NCBI RefSeq assembly: GCF_030005555.1
Contig: NZ_JASCQG010000009.1
Location: 62,001-126,000, forward strand
Reading direction: 5' to 3'
DNA: 64,000 nt
Origin: Empedobacter sedimenti
Lineage (GTDB): Bacteria > Bacteroidota > Bacteroidia > Flavobacteriales > Weeksellaceae
The position numbers and the translations under genes were made by a program. Below are positions 42,232-50,657 of the stretch, piece by piece (the first letter of the stretch is position 1; the number at the start of each line of letters is the position of its first letter). The notes under the pieces were generated by a model. That model saw only the letters and a program-made list of their open reading frames with translations. It searched no databases and was not told the origin of the DNA.

Positions 42232-44754
42232 ATGAAGAAAATTTTTTGGACAATGTGTATGCTTGGTGCTTACATGGCACATGCGCAAGTAGTAGACTCT
42301 ACGAAAACCATTGATTCAACACAACAAGATAATTTTGTTTTAGATTATGCTAACGCAAAAACTTTCAAACTGAAAGATATTATTGTAACTGGCGATACAA
42401 AATACTCTAAAAATCAAATTATCCGTTATGCAGGTTTTGCTATCGGCGAAGAGATAGAATTACCAGGTACGAAAGTAAATAATGCAGTAAAAAAGTTATG
42501 GAGATCTAACATTTTTTCTGACATCGATTTGTATGTTGATAAAATTGAAGGAGATCAAGTAACATTAGAATTAGCCTTAGTTTCAGTTCCAAGTTTAGGC
42601 GAAATAAAGATTAACGGAGTTAAAAAATCGCAACGAGAAGATTTAATTAAACAAAATAAATTAAATCCAGGCGTTAAGATTACACAAAGTTTAATCAACA
42701 CGACAAATAACAAAATCAAAGATTATTACACAGGAAAAGGTTATCCTAATTCTACTATTAATGTAGATCGTCAACCAATCGCAGGAAAAGAAGACGAAGA
42801 AAATATTACACTTAATGTAAATAGAGGAGAGCGTGTAAAAATTAAAGATATCGTTTTTGAAGGAAACGAAAATTTAACAGCGGCTCGTTTACGCAAAAAA
42901 GGTATGAAAAATACGAAGCGTAAATCGATCAACGTTTTCAAATCTTCAAAAATGATTCCTGAAAAATTTCAGGATGATTTAAAAACAGTTGTTGAAGAAT
43001 ACAAATCTGTAGGTTTTAGAGATGCTAAAGTAGAATCTTACGACATTCAGAAAGTTGATGATAAAAATTTATTGGTCAAAATAAAAGTAAACGAAGGAAA
43101 ACCATATTACTTAGGTAATGTTACATTTTCTGGAAACTCTATTTATACATCAGAATTTTTACAACGTGTATTTTCTTACAAAACAGGAGATCGTTATGAT
43201 GCTGTAGGTATCAACAAAAAGATTTCTGGTTCTGAGAAAGATGATGATATTGCTACACTTTATATGGACAAAGGGTATTTGTTTGTAAGAGCAATTCCTG
43301 TAGAAAAAAGTGTGAAAAATGATACAATTGATCTTGATATTAAGATTTTTGAAGGAGTTCAGGCAACTTTAAATAAAGTTACGATCAATGGTAATACAGA
43401 AGCACACGACCATATTTTGTATCGTGAGTTAAGAACAAAACCTGGAGATTTATTCTCTAAATCTGATATCAAACGTACAATGATGGAGTTGGCGCAACTA
43501 GGTTACTTAGAGCCAACGCAAATTGTACCTGATGTTAAACAAAATCCTGAAAATAATACTGTTGATATTGAGTGGAAAGTTGCTCCAAAATCTTCTTCTC
43601 AAGTAGAGTTACAAGGTGGTTATGGTGCAGGTACTTTTATTGGTACTTTAGGTTTAACGTTTGGTAACTTCTCTATCAAGAATTTATTTAATAGAAAAGC
43701 ATGGAAACCAATCCCAATGGGAGATGGTCAGCAGTTATCTTTACGTGCACAAGCTGGTAACGGATACAAAAACTATAGCTTCTCTTTTGTAGAACCTTGG
43801 ATTGGAGGAAAACGTCCTACAGCTTTATCAACTTCAGTTTACTATTCTCAATATGACTATAGAGATAACTATGGTGAAAAAGCTAAATTAGACATCTTAG
43901 GAGCATCAGTAGGTTTAACAAAACTATTAACTTGGCCAGATGATTACTTTAGATTATCTAACACAATCTCGTTCCAACGTTATAATTTTGATAACTACGA
44001 TTTATCTGTAGGTAATTTACAATACGAAAACGGTTCATCTAATAACTTAAATTATACAATTGGTTTAACACGTAATTCTGCAGGACCAGACCCTGTTTTC
44101 CCACAATCTGGATCTGAGATAAACTTATCGTTTACGACGACTTTACCATATTCTGCATTTAAGGATAAAGATTATACAAAAATTTCTGATGTAGAGAAAT
44201 TTAAATGGTTAGAGTACTACAAATTCAAAGCAAAAGCATATTTCTACAAAGAATTAGCTGGTAAATTAGTGTTAAAAGCTGGTGGAGAATTTGGAGTTTT
44301 AGGAACTTACAATCGTAAAATTGGAACAATTCCTTTTGAGCGTTTCTATTTAGGAGGAACTGGATTAAATCAAAACAGATTTGATGGTCGCGAAATTATC
44401 TCATTAAGAGGTTACGAAGATGCAACAAATTCTGGGGGACAAACAGGAGATATTACGCCAAGTGGAGGTGGTACAATTTATAATAAATATACGTTAGAGT
44501 TACGTTACCCAATTACAATGAGCCAAACAGCGAAGATTTATGCCTTAACATTTGCAGAAGGTGGTAATGTTTGGAACAATACAAGCGAGTTTAAACCATT
44601 TGAGTTAAAACGTTCAGCTGGAGCAGGTGTACGTATCTTTATGCCAGCATTTGGATTATTAGGATTTGACTTTGGTTACGGATTTGATAAAGGATTTGGA
44701 CAAACAGAACGTTCTGGTTGGCAAACACACTTTATCATTGGTCAACAATTCTAA
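42232..44754 (+). CDS. bamA: Outer membrane protein assembly factor BamA
   Basis: The central Omp85-family component that folds beta-barrels into the outer membrane. The 840-residue protein has a signal peptide ending AHAQ (about residue 19) and five consecutive POTRA domains (about 40-430), each with the alternating strand-helix-strand pattern, for example FKLKDIIVTGDTKYSKNQI and LNKVTINGNTEAHDHILY. A 16-strand barrel (about 450-840) ends in HFIIGQQF with a terminal Phe, the usual outer-membrane signature; the lid-lock motif region reads ISLRGYED. Two Skp-like chaperone genes follow directly, as is general in this order. Confidence 0.95.
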   Translation: MKKIFWTMCMLGAYMAHAQVVDSTKTIDSTQQDNFVLDYANAKTFKLKDIIVTGDTKYSKNQIIRYAGFAIGEEIELPGTKVNNAVKKLWRSNIFSDIDLYVDKIEGDQVTLELALVSVPSLGEIKINGVKKSQREDLIKQNKLNPGVKITQSLINTTNNKIKDYYTGKGYPNSTINVDRQPIAGKEDEENITLNVNRGERVKIKDIVFEGNENLTAARLRKKGMKNTKRKSINVFKSSKMIPEKFQDDLKTVVEEYKSVGFRDAKVESYDIQKVDDKNLLVKIKVNEGKPYYLGNVTFSGNSIYTSEFLQRVFSYKTGDRYDAVGINKKISGSEKDDDIATLYMDKGYLFVRAIPVEKSVKNDTIDLDIKIFEGVQATLNKVTINGNTEAHDHILYRELRTKPGDLFSKSDIKRTMMELAQLGYLEPTQIVPDVKQNPENNTVDIEWKVAPKSSSQVELQGGYGAGTFIGTLGLTFGNFSIKNLFNRKAWKPIPMGDGQQLSLRAQAGNGYKNYSFSFVEPWIGGKRPTALSTSVYYSQYDYRDNYGEKAKLDILGASVGLTKLLTWPDDYFRLSNTISFQRYNFDNYDLSVGNLQYENGSSNNLNYTIGLTRNSAGPDPVFPQSGSEINLSFTTTLPYSAFKDKDYTKISDVEKFKWLEYYKFKAKAYFYKELAGKLVLKAGGEFGVLGTYNRKIGTIPFERFYLGGTGLNQNRFDGREIISLRGYEDATNSGGQTGDITPSGGGTIYNKYTLELRYPITMSQTAKIYALTFAEGGNVWNNTSEFKPFELKRSAGAGVRIFMPAFGLLGFDFGYGFDKGFGQTERSGWQTHFIIGQQF

Positions 44755-44814
44755 CAGTTTTTTATAAATTAGAAAAATCGTTTGGCATAGTTTTAGAATT
44801 AACACTACCACAAT

Positions 44815-45372
44815 ATGAAAAAATGGATTAGCTTTATTGCGTTATTCTTTGGCTTAGCTAGTGTAACGTTTGCGCAAAAATTCTGTTACGTAGATTCGGA
44901 GTATATTCTTGAAAATTTGCCAGAATATACAACGTCTCAAAGTAGATTAAAATCTCAAACAGAATCTTGGCAAAAAGAAATTGAGCAAAAACAAGAAAAT
45001 TTAGCTAAATTACAAGCCGAATTTGAAGCAGAAAAGATTTTGCTAACTGCTGAACAAGCTAAAGAGCAAGAAAAGAAAATTGCAGATGAAGTAAAAGCTG
45101 TAAAAGCTTTACAAGATAAACGATACGGACCAACTGGAGATTTAGTAAATTTGCGTCGCTCGATGGTGAAACCATTACAAGATCAGATTTACAATGCCAC
45201 GAAGGAAGTAGCAGATAAAAGAGGATACAGTTTTGTATTTGATAAAGGAAGTGATTTAATCATGATTTATACAGACCCAAAGTTTGATATAAGCAGAGAA
45301 GTTTTACAAACGTTACGTCCTGAATTGAAACAACAAAATTCAAACTCAACAAATAAAAATAATAAGAGGTAA
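44815..45372 (+). CDS. OmpH/Skp family periplasmic chaperone, copy 1
   Basis: A 185-residue periplasmic chaperone that holds unfolded outer-membrane proteins for BamA. Signal peptide ends TFAQ (about residue 21). The mature N-terminus CYVDSEYILENLPEY is the OmpH opening strand and helix, followed by a long charged coiled coil (about 45-110, the tentacle helix) and a return strand RGYSFVFDKGSDLIMIYTD. The C-terminal tail is low complexity (N/S/K rich). It follows bamA after 60 bp and precedes a second copy. Confidence 0.93.
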   Translation: MKKWISFIALFFGLASVTFAQKFCYVDSEYILENLPEYTTSQSRLKSQTESWQKEIEQKQENLAKLQAEFEAEKILLTAEQAKEQEKKIADEVKAVKALQDKRYGPTGDLVNLRRSMVKPLQDQIYNATKEVADKRGYSFVFDKGSDLIMIYTDPKFDISREVLQTLRPELKQQNSNSTNKNNKR

Positions 45373-45418
45373 ACTCAAAGAATAAAACAAAAAATAATAT
45401 TAATAAACAAACTAGAAA

Positions 45419-45934
45419 ATGAAACAAATTAGATTGATAGCAGTATTTACAATGATGGTTTTTGGTAGCGTATTATCTTTCGCTCAAGAAATTGCTCATA
45501 TTGATACACAAGCAGTGATTGAATCAATGCCAGCTTACAAAAAAGCTGAAGCTGATTTAGAAGCGTTAGGAAAAGGTCACCAAACTAAAATTGAAGCTTT
45601 ACAAGCAGAATATAAAACTTTTATGGAAGCAGCTCAAAAATCTTTAGCTGGTAAATCTCCTGAAGAGGCTCAAAAAATTGCTGCAGCTAACAAATACCAA
45701 GAAAAAGAGCAAGAAATGCAAAAGAAATACGAAACTGTTGCAAAAGCTGCTCAAGAAGAAATGCAAGCAAAAGAAAAAGCTTTAATGGATCCAATTGAGA
45801 AAAAAGTAATGGATGCAATTAATGCTGCTGCTGCTAAAAAAGGAGTTAAATATGTTTTACCTGCAGGTGTTTTAGTTTACAAAGCTGGAGGATACGATTT
45901 ATTAAACGACGTTAAAAAAGAATTAGGATTATAA
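45419..45934 (+). CDS. OmpH/Skp family periplasmic chaperone, copy 2
   Basis: A 171-residue paralogue of the preceding gene, with signal peptide ending SFAQ (about residue 22), the OmpH start IAHIDTQAVIESMPAYKKAE, a coiled coil rich in A, K, E and Q (about 45-130) and the closing strand KYVLPAGVLVYKAGG. The two copies are diverged in the tentacle and tail, so they are separate genes and not a frameshifted single one. Tandem skp genes after bamA are normal in flavobacteria. A terminator follows. Confidence 0.93.
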   Translation: MKQIRLIAVFTMMVFGSVLSFAQEIAHIDTQAVIESMPAYKKAEADLEALGKGHQTKIEALQAEYKTFMEAAQKSLAGKSPEEAQKIAAANKYQEKEQEMQKKYETVAKAAQEEMQAKEKALMDPIEKKVMDAINAAAAKKGVKYVLPAGVLVYKAGGYDLLNDVKKELGL

Positions 45935-45956
45935 TAATCAGATAATTAATATCTTT

Positions 45957-45983
45957 AAGCCACTTATTTTAGTGGCTTTTTTT
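45957..45983 (+). terminator. Terminator of the bamA-skp operon
   Basis: An 8-bp stem (45957-45964 with 45971-45978) followed by TTTTT on the plus strand, immediately before rfbD. Confidence 0.85.
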
Positions 45984-45988
45984 ATATC

Positions 45989-46843
45989 ATGAAGAAAATA
46001 TTAATCACCGGAGCAAATGGACAATTAGGGCAATCAATTGCAGAAGTGTCTAAGAATTATAAAGAAATCGAATGTTTTTTTGTTACTCGAAATGAGTTGG
46101 ATATTACAAATGAAGAGTTGATTAATCATTATTTCGAAGATAAATCATTTGATGTTGTTGTTAATTGTGCAGCTTATACAGCAGTTGACAAAGCAGAAGA
46201 TGATCAAGAGAATGCATTTTTAGTTAACGCTAAAGCAACAGAATTTTTAGCTAAAATCACAAATCAAAAAGGAATTCCTTTTATTCACGTTTCGACAGAT
46301 TATGTATTTGATGGAACTGAATCTATTCCTCGTTCCGAAGCTGATCAAACAAATCCAATTGGAGTTTATGGACAAACAAAGTTAGATGGAGAAAATTTGG
46401 CTTTAGCCAATAATCCTAAAACAATTATTCTTCGCACAGCTTGGGTTTATTCAAGATTTGGAAATAACTTCGTTAAAACGATGCTTAGATTGTTCAACGA
46501 TAAAGATTCTATCTCAGTTGTGGCTGATCAAATTGGTTCACCAACAAATGCAATTGATTTAGCTGATGCAATCTTAACGATTATTTCGAAAGATGATTTA
46601 GTGTACGGAATCTATAATTATTCTAACGAAGGAGAATGTTCTTGGTTTGAATTTGCTCAAAAGATTAAAGAACTGTCTAATTCGACAATAGAAATTAATC
46701 CTGTTCCAACTTCTGCTTATCCTACCAAAGCGAAACGTCCAGCGTATAGTTTATTAGATAAATCGAAGATTAAAGAAGTTTATCAACTTAACATTCCAAC
46801 TTGGGATGATAGTTTGAAAGAAGAATTAAAACATTTGATTTAA
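45989..46843 (+). CDS. rfbD: dTDP-4-dehydrorhamnose reductase
   Basis: A short-chain-dehydrogenase-type enzyme making the last step to dTDP-L-rhamnose, a sugar for surface polysaccharide. The 284-residue protein opens with the NAD(P)-binding TGANGQLGQSI, then the catalytic pair YGQTKLDGE (YxxxK) and VSTDYVFDG, and ends with KRPAYSLLDKSKI. Family fit is strong. It stands alone, without the other rfb genes. The ATG is only six bases after the terminator T-run of the bamA unit, so its own promoter must overlap that region or it depends on readthrough. Confidence 0.92.
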   Translation: MKKILITGANGQLGQSIAEVSKNYKEIECFFVTRNELDITNEELINHYFEDKSFDVVVNCAAYTAVDKAEDDQENAFLVNAKATEFLAKITNQKGIPFIHVSTDYVFDGTESIPRSEADQTNPIGVYGQTKLDGENLALANNPKTIILRTAWVYSRFGNNFVKTMLRLFNDKDSISVVADQIGSPTNAIDLADAILTIISKDDLVYGIYNYSNEGECSWFEFAQKIKELSNSTIEINPVPTSAYPTKAKRPAYSLLDKSKIKEVYQLNIPTWDDSLKEELKHLI

Positions 46844-46861
46844 TTTCAATTTTAATAATAT

Positions 46862-46893
46862 AAAAAAGCTCGAGAACTTCTCGAGCTTTTCTT
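46862..46893. terminator. Bidirectional terminator between rfbD and serS
   Basis: A 12-bp perfect stem (46864-46875 with 46879-46890, loop ACT) with A/T runs on both sides, between convergent genes. Confidence 0.88.
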
Positions 46894-46913
46894 TTATCTG
46901 AAAGATTATTTGA

Positions 46914-48182
46914 TTAATCTAAAATCTCAAAACGAGTATAAGGTTGCAATGCTTTCGGAATTTTTACTGTTCCATCCGCTTGTTGGTGATTCTCTAAAAT
47001 TGACGCCAAAATACGTGGTAAAGCCAAAGCAGAACCATTTAAACTGTGCGCTAATTGCGTTCCGTTTTCGTCTTTGTAACGTAATTTCAAACGATTCGCT
47101 TGGAATGTCTCAAAGTTTGAAACAGAAGAAACCTCTAACCATTTTTCTTGCGCTTCAGAGAAAACCTCAAAATCGTAAGTAATTGCAGATGTAAAACCTG
47201 TATCTCCACCACAAAGTCTCAAAATACGGTAAGGTAATTCCAAATCTTCTAATAATCCTTTTACATGCTCGATCATTCCATCTAAAGCAGCGTAAGAATT
47301 TTCTGGTTTTTCGATACGTACAATCTCTACTTTCTCAAATTGGTGCAAACGATTCAATCCTCTTACATCTTTTCCATAAGAACCTGCTTCACGACGGAAA
47401 CAAGGCGAATATGCAGTCAACGTAATTGGTAAATCCTCTGCTTTTACAATCGTATCACGGTAAATATTTGTCACAGGAACTTCCGCAGTCGGGATTAAGT
47501 ACAAATCATCTTCTCCAATATAATACATTTGCCCTTCTTTGTCTGGTAATTGTCCAGTTCCATAACCAGAAGCCTCATTTACAACAAATGGAGGAACAAT
47601 TTCTGTATATCCTGCATCTGCATTTTTATCTAAGAAAAATTGCGTTAAAGCACGTTGCAAACGCGCACCTTTTCCTTTGTAAACAGGGAAGCCAGCACCA
47701 GTAATTTTAACACCTAATTCAAAATCAATGATGTCAAATTTTTTCGCAATTTCCCAGTGTGGTAAATTGTTTGGTTTTGCTGTTGCATCTCCGTGTTCAA
47801 AAACGATTTCGTTATCATCAGCGTCTTTACCTGGTTTAACGATATCATTCGGAATGTTCGGAATTTGATACAAAATCTCTTTTACAGAGTTTTCATAAGT
47901 GGATAATAAATCTTGTAACTCTTTTGATTGAGTTTTTAAATCAACCGTTTTGTTTTTTAATTCATTAGCCTCTTCCGATTTTCCATCTTTAAACAAATTA
48001 CCAATTTCTTTTGCTAATTTGTTGGATTCAGCTAATACATTATCTAATTCAAATTGAGTTTTACGACGAAGTTCATCAACATTTAAAACTTCATCAACAA
48101 GATCTAAATTCTTGAAGTTACGTTTTTTAAGTCCTTCAATTACACGATCTTTGTTTTCTTGAATGTAAGAAACTACTAGCAT
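46914..48182 (-). CDS. serS: Seryl-tRNA synthetase
   Basis: A class-II aminoacyl-tRNA synthetase charging tRNA-Ser. The 422-residue protein begins with the long N-terminal tRNA-binding coiled coil (about residues 28-105). The catalytic core follows with motif 2 around FRREAGSYGKDVRGLNRLHQFEKVE (in parts: CFRREAGSYGKDVRGL, HQFEKVE) and motif 3 with NGSALALPRILASILENHQ. Start MLVVSYIQENKDRVIEGL fits family members. A TAnnTTTG element lies 20 bases upstream. No T-box or other leader structure is visible. Confidence 0.97.
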   Translation of the reverse strand: MLVVSYIQENKDRVIEGLKKRNFKNLDLVDEVLNVDELRRKTQFELDNVLAESNKLAKEIGNLFKDGKSEEANELKNKTVDLKTQSKELQDLLSTYENSVKEILYQIPNIPNDIVKPGKDADDNEIVFEHGDATAKPNNLPHWEIAKKFDIIDFELGVKITGAGFPVYKGKGARLQRALTQFFLDKNADAGYTEIVPPFVVNEASGYGTGQLPDKEGQMYYIGEDDLYLIPTAEVPVTNIYRDTIVKAEDLPITLTAYSPCFRREAGSYGKDVRGLNRLHQFEKVEIVRIEKPENSYAALDGMIEHVKGLLEDLELPYRILRLCGGDTGFTSAITYDFEVFSEAQEKWLEVSSVSNFETFQANRLKLRYKDENGTQLAHSLNGSALALPRILASILENHQQADGTVKIPKALQPYTRFEILD

Positions 48183-48201
48183 AGTATTTAATTAATTTAT
48201 A

Positions 48202-48209
48202 CAAATGTA
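48202..48209 (-). promoter_or_regulatory. Promoter -7 element for serS
   Basis: On the minus strand TACATTTG fits TAnnTTTG, 19 bases before the serS ATG. Confidence 0.5.
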
Positions 48210-48459
48210 TTAATAATTAATTTTTTTAGATAAAGTTTAGATGATTAACTAGTAAAAAATCTTCTTTTTATTTAAAAGTGTTGAATTTATTGTCTTTATA
48301 TAATAAATATATTCAAAAATATATTTTACAAAAATTTATACAAATTTGTATAATAATATGTAATTAATTGATTATTAATTATTTTGTTTTTAATATTTCA
48401 GTAAATTTTGTTACAATGATATTACATTCATTTTACACACTATTTTTTTTAGATCGAAA

Positions 48460-48467
48460 TATCTTTG
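48460..48467 (+). promoter_or_regulatory. Promoter -7 element for Lpp-like lipoprotein
   Basis: TATCTTTG fits TAnnTTTG, with a 47-base leader to the ATG at 48515. Confidence 0.5.
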
Positions 48468-48514
48468 ACAAAGAAAATTAATCGAAAATTATTAATAATT
48501 AAAACAATAAAACA

Positions 48515-48781
48515 ATGAAAAAATTTTTCGCAGTAGTTGCAGTAGCAGCTTTATCATTAGGAGCAGTATCTTGTGGAGAGAAAAAAGCAGAAGAAGCAGC
48601 AACAAACGTAGATTCAGCAACAGCTACAATTGATTCAGCAGCAGCTACAATTGATTCAGCAGCAACTAAAGTTGATTCAGCAGCAACTAAAGTTGATTCA
48701 GCAGCAACTAAAGTAGAAGGTGCAGTTAAAGATGCAGCTACAACTCCAGCAGCTCCAGCTACTGAAGCTCCAGCAAAATAA
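48515..48781 (+). CDS. Small alanine-rich heptad-repeat lipoprotein (Lpp-like)
   Basis: An 88-residue lipoprotein with lipobox AVSC (Cys at about residue 20). After a short acidic segment, residues about 33-67 consist of five seven-residue repeats of the type DSAATKV / DSAAATI, encoded by five contiguous 21-bp DNA units (48611-48715). With A, I and V at fixed heptad positions this should form an amphipathic helix or coiled coil, as in Braun lipoprotein. The tail is A/P/T rich and ends APAK; the terminal Lys recalls the murein-linked Lys of Lpp, but homology is not shown. Monocistronic, with a 330-bp upstream region and a strong terminator. Confidence 0.78.
   Translation: MKKFFAVVAVAALSLGAVSCGEKKAEEAATNVDSATATIDSAAATIDSAATKVDSAATKVDSAATKVEGAVKDAATTPAAPATEAPAK
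48611..48715 (+). repeat. Five 21-bp tandem repeats inside the Lpp-like gene
   Basis: Units start at 48611, 48632, 48653, 48674 and 48695, each beginning GATTCAGCA. Units 3 and 4 are identical; units 1 and 2 differ from each other at one base. All are in frame, so unit gain or loss would change helix length by seven residues. Confidence 0.9.
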
Positions 48782-48808
48782 TTTGAACTAAATTCAAATC
48801 ATATAAAG

Positions 48809-48838
48809 AAACCACTTATTAGATAAGTGGTTTTTTTT
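48809..48838. terminator. Terminator between the Lpp-like gene and holB
   Basis: An 11-bp stem (48809-48819 with 48823-48833, loop TAG) followed by a long T-run on plus. The convergent holB stop codon lies at its edge, so it probably serves both. Confidence 0.88.
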
Positions 48839-49961
48839 ATGCTGTTTTGCGATGTAAATAACGTGTTAACTTAATCGATAAATCTAAAAGTATAATTTTA
48901 GAATTACCATTTCGCTCTATATGATACGAAGCTTCGTTAATTTCATTTAAAATATCTTCTATATTCGCTCCATGTATAAAAGGCGCAAACCCTTGCCATT
49001 TAAAACCTTCTGCATTGATTTGTAAAAAAACTAAATCATCAGATTGATAGGTTTTTAATAAAGCTTGACGAAAAATCTCCGAACAATAATTCAAAAAATC
49101 TTTTTGCTCACTTCTTGACCAGCTTGAAATTTGATTTGACCAATCAATCAAATCCTTTAAAACGGTTGGTGTTTTCGCAGCCATAAATGCTTTTCTTACC
49201 CAAGTCACAAAATATTTATCAAATAAATGCTCTTCATCACTCAATTGATGCAAGGCTTCTCGTACATTTCCTTGAGACAAAAAAGCAATATGTTGAGCTT
49301 TTTCTGGGCTAATATTTTTCGTTTCAATCAAATAATCTTTGATCGAATTTTGAGCTAATCGTGGAATTTTAACCAATTGACAGCGAGAAGTAATCGTTTG
49401 TAATAAAAGATCTTCTCGTTCAGTTACTAACAAAAACAATGTTTTCTGTGGAGGTTCTTCTAAAATCTTCAGTAATTTATTTGCCGCAGAAGTTGTCATT
49501 GTTTCTGGCTGCCAAATAATCATAATTTTATAACCACCTTCGTAGCTATTTAAAGCTAATGTTTTGACAATTTCATCTGCTTCATCAACTGGAATAACAC
49601 CTTGTTTTTTCTCAATACCGAGATGAGTCATCCAATCAGTTAAATTTCCGTAGACATTTTCGTCTACAAAACTTCTCCAGTCATTTAATAAATACTTAGC
49701 TAGTGGTTTTTTAACTGTATCTGTCGCTGAATAAGGAAATGCAAAATGTAAATCTGGATGTTGTAATTTATCAACCTTTAAATTGCATTGATTGTTATCA
49801 AGACCGCATAAAACCTCACGAGCATAAGCAATAGCTAATGCTAATGTACCAGAACCTTCTGGTCCAGCAAAAAGCTGCGCATGACTTATTCGACCATCTT
49901 TTATAGATTGTTGAAGTTTGGCTTTAACTTCTTCTTGACCAATTATGTTTTCCCAAAGCAT
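48837..49961 (-). CDS. holB: DNA polymerase III subunit delta'
   Basis: A clamp-loader subunit helping to load the sliding clamp during replication. The 374-residue AAA+-fold protein has GQEEVKAKLQQSIKDGRISHAQLFAGPEGSG at the start (in parts: IIGQEEVKAKL, HAQLFAGPEGSG) and KLLKILEEPPQKTLFLLVTE with SRCQLVKIPRL, the clamp-loader SRC motif. The P-loop lacks the Lys, as in other delta' subunits, which do not hydrolyse ATP. It is third in a unit after glycosylasparaginase and cutC, 18 bases from cutC, an unusual combination. Confidence 0.92.
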   Translation of the reverse strand: MLWENIIGQEEVKAKLQQSIKDGRISHAQLFAGPEGSGTLALAIAYAREVLCGLDNNQCNLKVDKLQHPDLHFAFPYSATDTVKKPLAKYLLNDWRSFVDENVYGNLTDWMTHLGIEKKQGVIPVDEADEIVKTLALNSYEGGYKIMIIWQPETMTTSAANKLLKILEEPPQKTLFLLVTEREDLLLQTITSRCQLVKIPRLAQNSIKDYLIETKNISPEKAQHIAFLSQGNVREALHQLSDEEHLFDKYFVTWVRKAFMAAKTPTVLKDLIDWSNQISSWSRSEQKDFLNYCSEIFRQALLKTYQSDDLVFLQINAEGFKWQGFAPFIHGANIEDILNEINEASYHIERNGNSKIILLDLSIKLTRYLHRKTA

Positions 49962-49979
49962 AAGTCAAAGTTACTATTT

Positions 49980-50657
49980 TTATTTTTCAGAATTTATCAA
50001 AGTTTTCAATCGATTGATTTCTTCGAGATTAGCAATTCCTGAATCGTCTATCATTGCAGAAGAATGGAAGTAAGTCGCGTTTGTATAAGTATCAATTTCT
50101 TGAATATTTGTCGAACGTAAACCTCCTCCAGGCATAATAGTGATTTGATTTTCTGCTTTTTTAACCAGATTTTTTAATTCACGTTTTCCGTAATCAACAT
50201 TGATATCCAAACCAGAAGTTAAGATGGTTGTAAAGCCTAATTCAATTACCATTTGAAGTGAATCTTCGGCATCAGCTGCTCTATCAAAAGCACGATGAAA
50301 TGTACAAGGAAAAGGTTTTGCAAGTTCAACTAATTCTTGATTTCTTTCAAAATCAATTTCATTATCCTCATTCAGAATTCCGAAAACAAAACCATCGATT
50401 CTAAAATTTTTAATCATGATAATCTCAGATTTCATTTGTTCAAACTCTTGATCAGAATAACAAAAATCTCCACCACGAGGACGAATCATCACCATAATTT
50501 CTTTATCCGTTTCTTTTCTTAATGTTTTGATATCTTCAAAATCTGGCGTAATTCCACCTAAAGAAGCATCAGTGCATAATTCAATTCTATCTGCAGTTGA
50601 TTTTGCTGCAACTAAAGCCGATTCTATGTTAAAGCAAGCGATTTCTAATTTTTTCAT
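49980..50657 (-). CDS. cutC: Copper homeostasis protein CutC
   Basis: A 225-residue cytoplasmic TIM-barrel protein of the CutC family. Its start KKLEIACFNIESALVAA with RIELCTDASLGGITPD, then MVMIRPRGGDFCYSD, TFHRAFDRAAD and IMPGGGLRSTN, matches the family throughout. The link to copper homeostasis comes from E. coli and human work and is debated; its catalytic role, if any, is unknown. Its ATG overlaps the glycosylasparaginase stop by four bases, so it is translationally coupled to that gene. Confidence 0.92.
   Translation of the reverse strand: MKKLEIACFNIESALVAAKSTADRIELCTDASLGGITPDFEDIKTLRKETDKEIMVMIRPRGGDFCYSDQEFEQMKSEIIMIKNFRIDGFVFGILNEDNEIDFERNQELVELAKPFPCTFHRAFDRAADAEDSLQMVIELGFTTILTSGLDINVDYGKRELKNLVKKAENQITIMPGGGLRSTNIQEIDTYTNATYFHSSAMIDDSGIANLEEINRLKTLINSEK

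Larger units (their letters stand above)
48183..48514. other. Intergenic region between serS and the Lpp-like gene
   Basis: 332 bp, extremely AT-rich, between divergent genes. It holds the serS promoter element (48202-48209, minus), a perfect 18-bp palindrome TTATACAAATTTGTATAA (48336-48353) and the -7 element of the lipoprotein gene (48460-48467, plus). I see no further gene or RNA in it. Confidence 0.6.

Noticed and set aside
44815-45934. Two Skp genes as one frameshifted gene
   Set aside because: Each has its own signal peptide, full domain and intergenic gap; tandem copies are normal after bamA.
48183-48514. T-box or other tRNA-sensing leader before serS
   Set aside because: The promoter element lies only about 20 bases from the ATG, leaving no room for a structured leader.
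48611-48715. Regular 21-bp repeats as a CRISPR-like array
   Set aside because: Units are contiguous with no spacers, in frame, and encode heptads of a lipoprotein.
48837-49961. Missing P-loop lysine in holB as a damaged gene
   Set aside because: Delta' subunits normally lack a functional ATPase P-loop; the SRC motif and length are intact.
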